Source: Ornithinimicrobium sp. F0845
GTDB lineage: Bacteria; Actinomycetota; Actinomycetes; Actinomycetales; Dermatophilaceae
Direction: 5' to 3'
DNA length: 64,000 nucleotides
NCBI RefSeq assembly: GCF_023015765.1
Contig: NZ_JALKAL010000007.1
Location: forward strand, 1-64,000
The notes below the pieces were generated by a model, which saw only the letters and a list, made by a program, of their open reading frames with translations, had not been told where the DNA came from and did not search any database. Below, one piece after another: positions 33,164-39,538 of the stretch (position 1 is the first letter of the stretch; each line of letters begins with the position of its first letter). A program made the position numbers and the translations under genes.

Positions 33164-34351
33164 ATGTCCGGACTGCACCTGCTGGCCGGGATCCGGGTCG
33201 TCTCGATGGAGCAGTTCATCGCCGGCCCCTACTGTTCCTCGCTGCTGTCCGACGCCGGCGCCGAGGTCATCAAGGTCGAGCGTCCCGGCACGGGCGAGCC
33301 GCGCCGGACCTACCAGCCCCGCCTCGGGCCGGAGGACGACTACGTCAGTGGCGGCTTCGCGTCATACAACCGGGGCAAGCGGTCCGTCGAGATCGACCTG
33401 CGCAGCGACGAGGGGCGCGAGTCGTTGCTCGGCCTGCTCGCCGACGCGGACGTCTTCCTCTGCAACAACCGGCCCGGGTCGCTGGAGCGCCTCGGCCTGG
33501 GCGTCCCGGTGCTGCGCGAGCGCTTCCCCCAGCTGGTGATCTGCGAGATCACCGGCTTCGGGGTCTCTGGTGGGCCGTATGCCGAGTGGCCGGCCTTCGA
33601 CTCCGTCATCCAGGCGATGAGCGGGCTGAGCAGCCTCCTCGGCACCGCCCCGGAGGAGCCGCCGCTGCTGGCGCCGATGGGGACGATGGACCTGCTCACC
33701 GGGGTCTATGCCTGCCTCGGCATCCTCACCGCGCTGGTGCACCGCAGCCGCACCGGCGAGGGCACGCACGTGGACGCGGCGATGTATGACATCGGTGCCG
33801 CGTTCCTCGAGCGTCCGCTGACCCTTCACGAGTTCACCGGTGAGGTGCCCACGCGCGGCATCGACCGGTTCAGCCCGGTCGGGGCCTTCCGTGCGGGCGA
33901 CGGCGGCTGGATCTCGATCGTCATCCCCACCGACGAGATGTGGCAGCGCTGTTGCGCCGCGATGGGCCGGCCCGACCTGGTCGACGACCCGGCCCTCGAC
34001 ACCGTGCTGAAGCGGGCCGAGCGGATGCAGGACCGGGTGCTGCCCGCCCTCGAGGAGTGGGCCGCGAGCCTGGGTCAGCACGAGGCGGTCGAGGCGTTGC
34101 GCGGCGCGGGCCAGCCCGCCGGGGCGGTGCAGACGATCGCGGACGTGCGGGACTGTCCGCAGCTGGCGCACCGCGGGCTCTTCGTGCCGATGCAGGACGA
34201 GCGCCTCGAGCGCGAGGACGGCAGCCACCCCGCCCTGCCGCGGCTGCCGCTGCTCTTCAACGGCCAGGCCGCCGACCCCGGCACCGTGCCACGGCTCGGC
34301 GAGTCCAACGGACTGCTGAACCCGCCACCGGACGCGTCCTCTCCGGGCTGA
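33164..34351 (+). CDS. Second class III CoA-transferase (CaiB/BaiF family)
   Basis: 395 residues. The same fold as the gene at 26873 but clearly diverged: LLAGIRVVSMEQFIAGPYCS, AGAEVIKVERPGTGEPRRTY, the catalytic Asp146 in EWPAFDSVIQAMSG and MDLLTGVYACLGILTALVHR. A 92-base gap and a GGAGGG site precede the ATG. Two CoA-transferases in one cluster suggest two different acids, or sequential activation of substrate and product. The gene ends the catabolic unit; REP copy 4 follows. Confidence 0.88.
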   Translation: MSGLHLLAGIRVVSMEQFIAGPYCSSLLSDAGAEVIKVERPGTGEPRRTYQPRLGPEDDYVSGGFASYNRGKRSVEIDLRSDEGRESLLGLLADADVFLCNNRPGSLERLGLGVPVLRERFPQLVICEITGFGVSGGPYAEWPAFDSVIQAMSGLSSLLGTAPEEPPLLAPMGTMDLLTGVYACLGILTALVHRSRTGEGTHVDAAMYDIGAAFLERPLTLHEFTGEVPTRGIDRFSPVGAFRAGDGGWISIVIPTDEMWQRCCAAMGRPDLVDDPALDTVLKRAERMQDRVLPALEEWAASLGQHEAVEALRGAGQPAGAVQTIADVRDCPQLAHRGLFVPMQDERLEREDGSHPALPRLPLLFNGQAADPGTVPRLGESNGLLNPPPDASSPG

Positions 34352-34420
34352 GTCATCGGCGTCGGCGGCGGCCGTGCTTCCGGCCAGCGCCGCGCTTACC
34401 CCGGCGCGCGCCTCCGGCCG

Positions 34421-34687
34421 CCTCTTCGAGCGCCCCGTCGTTCTTCGGGCCGACTGCAGGGCCTGTTGCTAAATGGAGAGTGCTGGGCGGGCCGCCGGAC
34501 GATCTCCCGCACGATCGCTCCGGGCGCCCTGGATTCGCCTCGGTAGCGCGGTATTTGGACACTGTCCGGCCCAGTTCCGGGCCCCGCGACTCGCGTGACC
34601 GGAAATTTTCCGGTCACGCCGCGAGCGCCGTCCATTTTGCAACAGGCCCTGCAACCGGCTCGAGGAACCGTTGGGCGCTCGAAGACG
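34421..34687. repeat. REP-like palindromic element, copy 4 of 5, interrupted by a MITE
   Basis: The left half (34421-34458) opens CCTCTTCGAGCGCC and ends CGACTGCA. The right half (34650-34687) begins TGCAACCGGCTCGAGG and closes GGGCGCTCGAAGACG. Joining the halves over one TGCA gives a sequence that aligns with copy 1. The 360-bp gap 34352-34711 contains only this element and its insert. Confidence 0.88.
34459..34649. mobile_element. 191-bp MITE-like insertion with terminal inverted repeats and TGCA duplication
   Basis: The left end reads GGGCCTGTTGCTAAATGGA. The right end, reverse-complemented, reads GGGCCTGTTGCAAAATGGA: 19 bases, one mismatch. TGCA stands on both sides (34455-34458 and 34650-34653). 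The interior has no reading frame of note but contains an 11-bp-arm palindrome at 34595-34617 (GTGACCGGAAA, one base, TTTCCGGTCAC). It is non-autonomous; the transposase family is not determined. Confidence 0.8.
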
Positions 34688-34711
34688 AATAGGCGGAGAT
34701 GGAGATAAGGC

Positions 34712-35401
34712 TCAGGAAGTGCTCGTCGGCACCCGCGGGACCGCGGCAAAGCTCGACAGCTTCAGCCACGAAGGGAAGGCGCGCCGCAGGTCGGGTGCGC
34801 CCGTGACGCGCACGGTGCCGTCGCGGAGGGTCCGGCTCCACGACAGGTCGCCGCGCCACACGTGGACCAGCGTGGGCAGGTCGGCGCTCACCGTGACGTC
34901 GACCGGGAAGCCAGGGTCGGCGTCGCACAGGTCGACGACGCGGTCGGCCTCCACCACGATCCACCAGCGCCGGGTCCGGGGCTCCACATCCGGGAACTCG
35001 AAGGCCAGCACGGTCCGCCCACTCGGCATGGAGGCCAGGTCGAGATTGCGCTGCATGTCCCACATGAGCAGCGAGGGGTCGTAGTCCTCCTCGCCGAGCG
35101 CGGTGCGCCACTGGACGCCCCACGCGCCCAGCGCCATCACGATCGGCTCGAGCGCACGACCGCCGGGCGTGAGCTCGTAGCGGATCCGGTTGCCGTCGTC
35201 CCGGCGCAGCACGATTCCGGCCTTCGCCAGACTCCGCAGCCGCTTGGAGAGCAGAGCCGGGGACATCTTGGGCACCCCGCGGCGCAGCTCGTTGAAGTGC
35301 TGACTGCCGCTCAACAGCTCCCGGATGATCAGGACCGTCCACCGCTCGTCCAGGATCTCCATCGTCTTGGCGACCGGGCAGAACTGGCCGTAACCCGCCA
35401 C
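34712..35401 (-). CDS. HxlR-family regulator with C-terminal SCP2-like domain
   Basis: 229 residues from a GTG at 35401, chosen because AAGGAGG stands 8 bases before it and because similarity begins there (VAGYGQFCPVAKTMEILDER). Residues 1-100 form the HxlR winged helix: WTVLIIRELLSGSQHFNELR, RGVPKMSPALLSKRLRSLAK and YELTPGGRALEPIVMALG. Residues about 115-225 resemble an SCP2-type fold (VLAFEFPDVEPRTRRWWIVV, VDVTVSADLPTLVHVWRGD). It probably controls itself and the divergent methyltransferase through the palindrome at 35467. Confidence 0.85.
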   Translation of the reverse strand: MAGYGQFCPVAKTMEILDERWTVLIIRELLSGSQHFNELRRGVPKMSPALLSKRLRSLAKAGIVLRRDDGNRIRYELTPGGRALEPIVMALGAWGVQWRTALGEEDYDPSLLMWDMQRNLDLASMPSGRTVLAFEFPDVEPRTRRWWIVVEADRVVDLCDADPGFPVDVTVSADLPTLVHVWRGDLSWSRTLRDGTVRVTGAPDLRRAFPSWLKLSSFAAVPRVPTSTS

Positions 35402-35466
35402 GAGCCTCGCCTCCTTCGAACGATCCGACGCTACGCCCGGCCCGCACGCCCAACAAGTACACATCG

Positions 35467-35489
35467 TGAACCGGAACAGTTCAGGTTCA
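35467..35489. promoter_or_regulatory. 23-bp palindromic operator between HxlR and methyltransferase genes
   Basis: TGAACC, a base, GAAC, a centre base, GTTC, a base, GGTTCA: symmetric at every position except the one pair flanking GAAC/GTTC. It lies 66 bases before the HxlR start and 71 bases before the methyltransferase start, the expected place for an operator serving both. Confidence 0.7.
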
Positions 35490-35559
35490 GAACTATCGGC
35501 CCCGGGCGCACCGACCGAGTCTGGAGAGGTCAGCCACACCACCAACGAAAGGACCTGGC

Positions 35560-36690
35560 ATGACCACCACCGAGAGCCGCACAACCACCCCGACCGCCAC
35601 CACCGAGAGTCGCGCGACCAGCCCGACCGCCACCGCCGAGACACCTGCGACCGCCACCACCGAAACCCCCGCACCCGAGGTGCCACTGCCCCAACAGGCC
35701 GGCACCGTCCTGACCCACATCGCCGGCTACATGGCCACTCGGGTCACCCAGATGGGCCTGCAGTCCGGGCTCCTCCGCGCACTCGCCACGACTCCCGGAG
35801 CGACACCCGGCGACCTGGCGGACGCGCTGGAGATGGACGAGTTCTTCGTCTCCGTCTGGTGCCGCGGCGCCTTCGGCGCCGGCCTCCTGGAGCGCGCGGG
35901 AGCCGGCTATCGCCTCGCGCCGCACATGGACACGCTGCTGCTTGACGAGACCTCCCCCGCGTTCGCGGGCGGCATGTTCGGGGTCGTCTCCCAGCCGGAG
36001 ATGTTCGGCCGATTCGCCGACAACCTGCACACCGGCGAGCGCTTCTGGTGGGACGACACCAGCCCCGACTGGATCGCCGGCGTCGCCGGCACCGGCCGTC
36101 CCTTCTACACCCGCCTGGTCCCCGGCGGGCTCGCCCGGGTGCCCGGCCTCGAGGAGGTGCTGACCTCCGGTGCCCGCGTCGTGGACACCGCCTGCGGGGC
36201 CGGACTGGGAGTGCTCCGGCTCGCCACGACATACTCCTCAGCAACCGTGATCGGCGTCGACGGCGACCCTCACTCGATCACCCGGGCGCAGTATGCCGTG
36301 GAGCAGGCCGGTCTGTCCGACCGGGTCGAGCTGCTGGTCAGTCCGCTGGAGGAGTTCGCGCTGGCGGAGCCCGCCGACGTCGTGATCAACAACATCTCGA
36401 TGCACGAGTGCCGCGACATCGACCAGGTGGCAGAGCGGGTGCTCGCCGCGCTGCGGCCGGGCGGGTGGTTCGTGATCTCGGACTTCCCGTTCCCGGACAC
36501 CGACGAGGGGCTGCGCTCGGTGCCGGGCCGGCTGATGTCGGGCATCCAGTTCTTCGAGGCGCAGATCGACGACCAGCTGCTGCCGCGTCGTGCCTACGAC
36601 GACCTGCTCACCCGGCACGGCTTCACCGACCTCGGCTCGTTCGAGATCTCGCCGGTGCACGCGGTGACGTACGGCCGTCGGCCTGCGTAA
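35560..36690 (+). CDS. SAM-dependent methyltransferase
   Basis: 376 residues. The first 45 residues are Thr/Ala-rich and repetitive (TTTESRTTTPTATTESRATS), probably disordered. A winged-helix-like dimerisation region follows (about 50-115). The Rossmann fold shows motif I VVDTACGAGLGVLRLATTYS, motif II ATVIGVDGDPHSI and motif IV ADVVINNISMHECRDIDQVA, with the usual ALRPGGWFVISDF. The substrate is unknown. It is divergent from the HxlR regulator, so it is probably induced by an electrophile or other effector of that regulator. A ribosome site (GAAAGGA) precedes the ATG. Confidence 0.85.
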   Translation: MTTTESRTTTPTATTESRATSPTATAETPATATTETPAPEVPLPQQAGTVLTHIAGYMATRVTQMGLQSGLLRALATTPGATPGDLADALEMDEFFVSVWCRGAFGAGLLERAGAGYRLAPHMDTLLLDETSPAFAGGMFGVVSQPEMFGRFADNLHTGERFWWDDTSPDWIAGVAGTGRPFYTRLVPGGLARVPGLEEVLTSGARVVDTACGAGLGVLRLATTYSSATVIGVDGDPHSITRAQYAVEQAGLSDRVELLVSPLEEFALAEPADVVINNISMHECRDIDQVAERVLAALRPGGWFVISDFPFPDTDEGLRSVPGRLMSGIQFFEAQIDDQLLPRRAYDDLLTRHGFTDLGSFEISPVHAVTYGRRPA

Positions 36691-36723
36691 CCCCCGCTCA
36701 CGCTTGTCAGCCCCTGGGACACG

Positions 36724-36800
36724 CGCGTCTTCGAGCGCCTCCGCGTTCTTCGAGCCGACTGTAACCGTCGGAAAGATGAAGTGGGCGCTCGAAGACGCGT
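36724..36800. repeat. REP-like palindromic element, copy 5 of 5
   Basis: GCGTCTTCGAGCGCC opens it and GGGCGCTCGAAGACGCG closes it, with the central GTTCTTCGAGCCGACTGTAA. It lies between the methyltransferase and the VapBC promoter. Confidence 0.83.
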
Positions 36801-36822
36801 CTCCCACAGCCGTGCGCCTCAG

Positions 36823-36856
36823 ACTTCATGCACACTTCATGCATGCGGCGTAGACT
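36823..36856 (+). promoter_or_regulatory. VapBC promoter with direct repeats
   Basis: ACTTCATGCA occurs at 36823-36832 and 36834-36843, one helical turn apart, and the second copy extends into the palindrome CATGCATG (36838-36845). TAGACT at 36851-36856 is a likely -10 box directly before the ATG at 36863, so the transcript would have almost no leader. The repeats are a candidate VapB operator. Confidence 0.55.
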
Positions 36857-36862
36857 GTCGCT

Positions 36863-37093
36863 ATGAGCACCGAGATCCTCCAGGTCCGTGATGTCCCGGC
36901 GAAGGACGCACAGACCCTGCGGGCCCGGGCCGCCGCCCGCAACATGTCACTCTCGAGCTATCTGCGTGAACTCATCCACGATGACGTGTCCCGCCCGGCG
37001 ATGAACGAGACTCTCGCAAAGATCGCCGCACGGGAGAGCATCGAGGCCAGCACCGAGGACATCCGGTCGTTCATCGACGAAGACCGCCACTGA
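36863..37093 (+). CDS. vapB: VapB/FitA-type ribbon-helix-helix antitoxin
   Basis: 76 residues. The RHH domain is ILQVRDVPAKDAQTLRARAA then ARNMSLSSYLRELIHDDVSR, close to FitA/VapB antitoxins. The C-terminal tail (ESIEASTEDIRSFIDEDRH) would block the PIN-domain active site. It is followed one base later by the toxin gene. Repeated ACTTCATGCA sites in the promoter fit autoregulation. GC content and codon use match the neighbouring genes. Confidence 0.88.
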   Translation: MSTEILQVRDVPAKDAQTLRARAAARNMSLSSYLRELIHDDVSRPAMNETLAKIAARESIEASTEDIRSFIDEDRH

Positions 37094-37094
37094 G

Positions 37095-37499
37095 ATGACG
37101 GTCGTCGACGCGTCGGTCGTCGTGCGGCTCCTGCAGAACCGGCGCGGGGACGAACGGTTGCGCGAACGGTTTGGTCGGCAGCGGCACATCCACGCGCCAG
37201 CGCTGATCGACGCCGAGGTGGCCTCGGCGATCCGGGGGCTCATGATGACGTCGAAGTCCACCATCAGGGTCACGAGCGAACGCGCGGGACAGATGCTCGA
37301 GGACTTTGCGGACCTCCCCCTCTTTCGCCACCCGATGCAGCCGTACCAGCGTCGCGTGCTCAGCCTGCGAGACAACCTCACGGCCTACGACGCGTTCTAC
37401 GTCGCCCTGGCCGAGTCCCTCGACATGCCTCTGCTCACCGACGACCAGAAGTTCGCCGGGTCTCCGGTGGAGTCGGTCGTGGTGGAGACGTGGCGCTAG
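37095..37499 (+). CDS. vapC: VapC PIN-domain ribonuclease toxin
   Basis: 134 residues. The PIN-domain acidic residues are visible: Asp5 in MTVVDASVVVRLL, Glu in PALIDAEVASAIRG, Asp in NLTAYDAFYVALAESLDMPL and the final Asp pair in LLTDDQKFAG. The enzyme would cut tRNA or rRNA in the absence of VapB. The ATG begins one base after the antitoxin stop. Nothing suggests inactivation. Confidence 0.9.
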   Translation: MTVVDASVVVRLLQNRRGDERLRERFGRQRHIHAPALIDAEVASAIRGLMMTSKSTIRVTSERAGQMLEDFADLPLFRHPMQPYQRRVLSLRDNLTAYDAFYVALAESLDMPLLTDDQKFAGSPVESVVVETWR

Positions 37500-37523
37500 C
37501 CGGGCGACCTCACAGCCACTTGC

Positions 37524-38393
37524 ATGGGCGCACGACGCCGCGGTCGCGGGCTGCTGGTCGCGCTCGCCTGCCTGGTCGCGTTGGCCGTGGCGGCCGGGGG
37601 CGGCTGGTGGGCGGCACGCGCCACCCTCGAGCCTCAGACGCCGGAGACCGCGACGACGACGCCCGACATCGTGTGGGCCGAGGCGACGACCTCCAGCGTC
37701 GGTCGGTCCCTCCCGCTGTCCACGACGCTGCGGCAGCCGGCGCGCACGGTCGCCTCCAACGCCGTGCCCGGGGTGGTGCTCAGCACCTCGCCGGGCGAGG
37801 TCGCCCATGGCGACACGATCTACGTGGTCGCTGGCATACCGGTGCGGGTGGTGCAGGGCGAGGTGCCGTTCTATCGGGACCTGGCCCGCAACCTCGAGGG
37901 CGACGACGTCGCGCAGCTGCAGCAGGCGCTCATCGACCTTGACTACCTGGACGCCGACGAGCCGGACGGCGACTTCGGGTGGCGGACCGAGCGGGCGGTC
38001 AAGGACTGGCAGGACGACCTCGGTCTGGACGACACGGGGAGGATCCCGCTGGGCCGCCTGGTGGCGGTCGACCGGCTCCCCACGGTGATCCAGCTCGGCG
38101 ACTCGATCGTGCGCGGCGCCACCCTCGGCGGCGGTGAGGAGTCGGTCCTGGCGCCCACTGGCGAGCAGCACTTCGTCCTGGTCGTCACGCAGGAGCAGGC
38201 GCGGATGATCCCGGCCGAGGCCACGGTGCAGATCACCTGGCAGGACCAGACCTGGGAGGCCGTGATCGGCGGCTCGGAGCAGGACGAGTTCGGCAACACC
38301 GAGTTCACCCTGACCGCACCCGACGGCGGGCCCGTCTGCGGGGACGCCTGCGACACCCTGCCCGGTGACAGACTGGTTTCATGGCAGCAATGA
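37524..38393 (+). CDS. Peptidoglycan-binding/HlyD-like efflux adaptor, apparently truncated
   Basis: 289 residues. An N-terminal membrane anchor (GLLVALACLVALAVAAGGGW) is followed by a region typical of actinobacterial periplasmic adaptors. An embedded PG_binding_1 domain (about 110-170) reads LEGDDVAQLQQALIDLDYLD and DGDFGWRTERAVKDWQDDLG. The later beta-barrel region (VVTQEQARMIPAEATVQITW, EFTLTAPDGGPVCGDACDTL) stops abruptly at LPGDRLVSWQQ. Relatives continue for roughly 80-100 residues and are followed by an ABC ATPase and permease; none is present here. The 3-prime end overlaps the upstream part of the next frame. A deletion that removed the rest of the operon is likely, so function is doubtful. 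Confidence 0.6.
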   Translation: MGARRRGRGLLVALACLVALAVAAGGGWWAARATLEPQTPETATTTPDIVWAEATTSSVGRSLPLSTTLRQPARTVASNAVPGVVLSTSPGEVAHGDTIYVVAGIPVRVVQGEVPFYRDLARNLEGDDVAQLQQALIDLDYLDADEPDGDFGWRTERAVKDWQDDLGLDDTGRIPLGRLVAVDRLPTVIQLGDSIVRGATLGGGEESVLAPTGEQHFVLVVTQEQARMIPAEATVQITWQDQTWEAVIGGSEQDEFGNTEFTLTAPDGGPVCGDACDTLPGDRLVSWQQ

Positions 38394-38545
38394 CGTCGAG
38401 CAAGGAGATTGACCGGGCGTATGTGCGGGCGTACCGACAGGTCCCCGTGGACACGCCCGACGCCTGGGGCGATCTGACGTCCTTCCTGGACGCGGCCGCA
38501 CAGACACAGACGGCCGAGCCGGGCTGGCCGCGTAGGCTGGAAGCC

Positions 38546-38773
38546 ATGAGCCGTCACCTGGAGGTCCCGATCCGGGACGAGTCGATCCGCCTGGGGCAGT
38601 TGCTCAAGCTCGCCGGCGTGGTGCAGGACGGCGCGATGGCCCGGATGGTCATCGAGAACGGCGAGGTCACCGTGGACGGCGAGACCGTGATGCGCCGCGG
38701 CATCCAGGTCCGACCCGGCGCGGTCGTCTCGTATGCCGGGGAGTCCATCCTGGTGACCAGCTCACCTGAGTGA
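38546..38773 (+). CDS. S4-domain RNA-binding protein
   Basis: 75 residues from an ATG at 38546, which is where similarity starts (MSRHLEVPIRDESIRLGQLL). The S4 fold is KLAGVVQDGAMARMVIENGE then VTVDGETVMRRGIQVRPGAV, like the YbcJ-type small S4 proteins. The same frame is open upstream to 38381 with plausible coding content (KEIDRAYVRAYRQVPVDTPD), so a longer form beginning at 38381 is possible. Its role, probably in ribosome or RNA binding, is not established. Confidence 0.78.
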   Translation: MSRHLEVPIRDESIRLGQLLKLAGVVQDGAMARMVIENGEVTVDGETVMRRGIQVRPGAVVSYAGESILVTSSPE

Positions 38774-38827
38774 TCGCTCGCCGGAGCCACGGAGCCAAGA
38801 CCCACTCGGCACGCTGATCGCTCCTCC

Positions 38828-39538
38828 CTACAGGAGGCCGCGCTCCCGAGCCACGGTGACCGCACCGGTGCGGTTGTCGACACCGAGCTTCTCGTAGGCG
38901 TGCACCAGGTGGGTCTTCACCGTGGCCTCACTGACGAAGAGCGCCTTGGCGATGGCCCGGTTGCTCGCGCCCTGAGCCACCAGCCGGAGCACCTCGAGCT
39001 CGCGCGGCGTGAGCGTCGGCTCGGCCGGGGCACGCATCCTGCTCACCAACCGTTGGGCCAGTCCGCTGGCCAGCACCGTCTCCCCGCGGGCAGCGGCCGC
39101 GACGGCATCGGCGATGGCCTCGGGTGAGGCGTCCTTGAGCAGGTAGCCGGAAGCACCCGCCTCCACCGCCCGCACGATGTCGGCGTCGTGGTCATAGGTC
39201 GTCAGGATCAGCACGACGGGAGTCCGGCTGCGCTCTCCGCGAGCGCCAGCGGATGTCACGACCCTGGCCGCAGTCCCAGTCCCAGTCCCAGTCCCAGCCA
39301 GGATGCGGGTGGTGGCCGTGACACCGTCCATCCCTTCCCCCAGGTTGAGATCCATCAGCACCACGTCGGGTTCGGTGGCTGGCACGAGGGCCAGCGCCTG
39401 CTCACCAGAGCTGGCCTCCCCGACCACCTCCACCCGGCCGGTGGCCTCCAGCACTGCCCGCAGGCCGGACCGGACGACCGGGTGATCGTCCACCAGCAGC
39501 ACCCGCAGGATCCTGGCCTGCTCACCCCTCCCGCTCAC
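38828..39538 (-). CDS. NarL/LuxR-family response regulator
   Basis: 236 residues. The receiver domain has the acidic pair and phospho-acceptor in RVLLVDDHPVVRSGLRAVLE and EPDVVLMDLNLGEGMDGV, and the conserved Lys in ASGYLLKDASPE. The LuxR helix-turn-helix is LTPRELEVLRLVAQGASNRA then IAKALFVSEATVKTHLVHAY. The receiver is interrupted by an extra Gly/Thr/Arg-rich loop of about 25 residues (GTGTGTGTAARVVTSAGARG) encoded partly by a hexanucleotide repeat. It pairs with the adjacent kinase; the GTG start overlaps its stop by four bases. Confidence 0.92.
   Translation of the reverse strand: MSGRGEQARILRVLLVDDHPVVRSGLRAVLEATGRVEVVGEASSGEQALALVPATEPDVVLMDLNLGEGMDGVTATTRILAGTGTGTGTAARVVTSAGARGERSRTPVVLILTTYDHDADIVRAVEAGASGYLLKDASPEAIADAVAAAARGETVLASGLAQRLVSRMRAPAEPTLTPRELEVLRLVAQGASNRAIAKALFVSEATVKTHLVHAYEKLGVDNRTGAVTVARERGLL
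39271..39294. repeat. Hexanucleotide microsatellite (CAGTCC)x4 inside the response regulator gene
   Basis: Four exact tandem copies of CAGTCC followed by CAGCCA. On the coding strand they give alternating Gly-Thr. Copy-number changes would lengthen or shorten a loop without shifting the frame. Confidence 0.85.

Noticed and set aside
36724-36800. REP copies considered as intrinsic terminators only
   Set aside because: The conserved central block and identical length at five unrelated gaps go beyond a simple terminator, and they lack a T-run.
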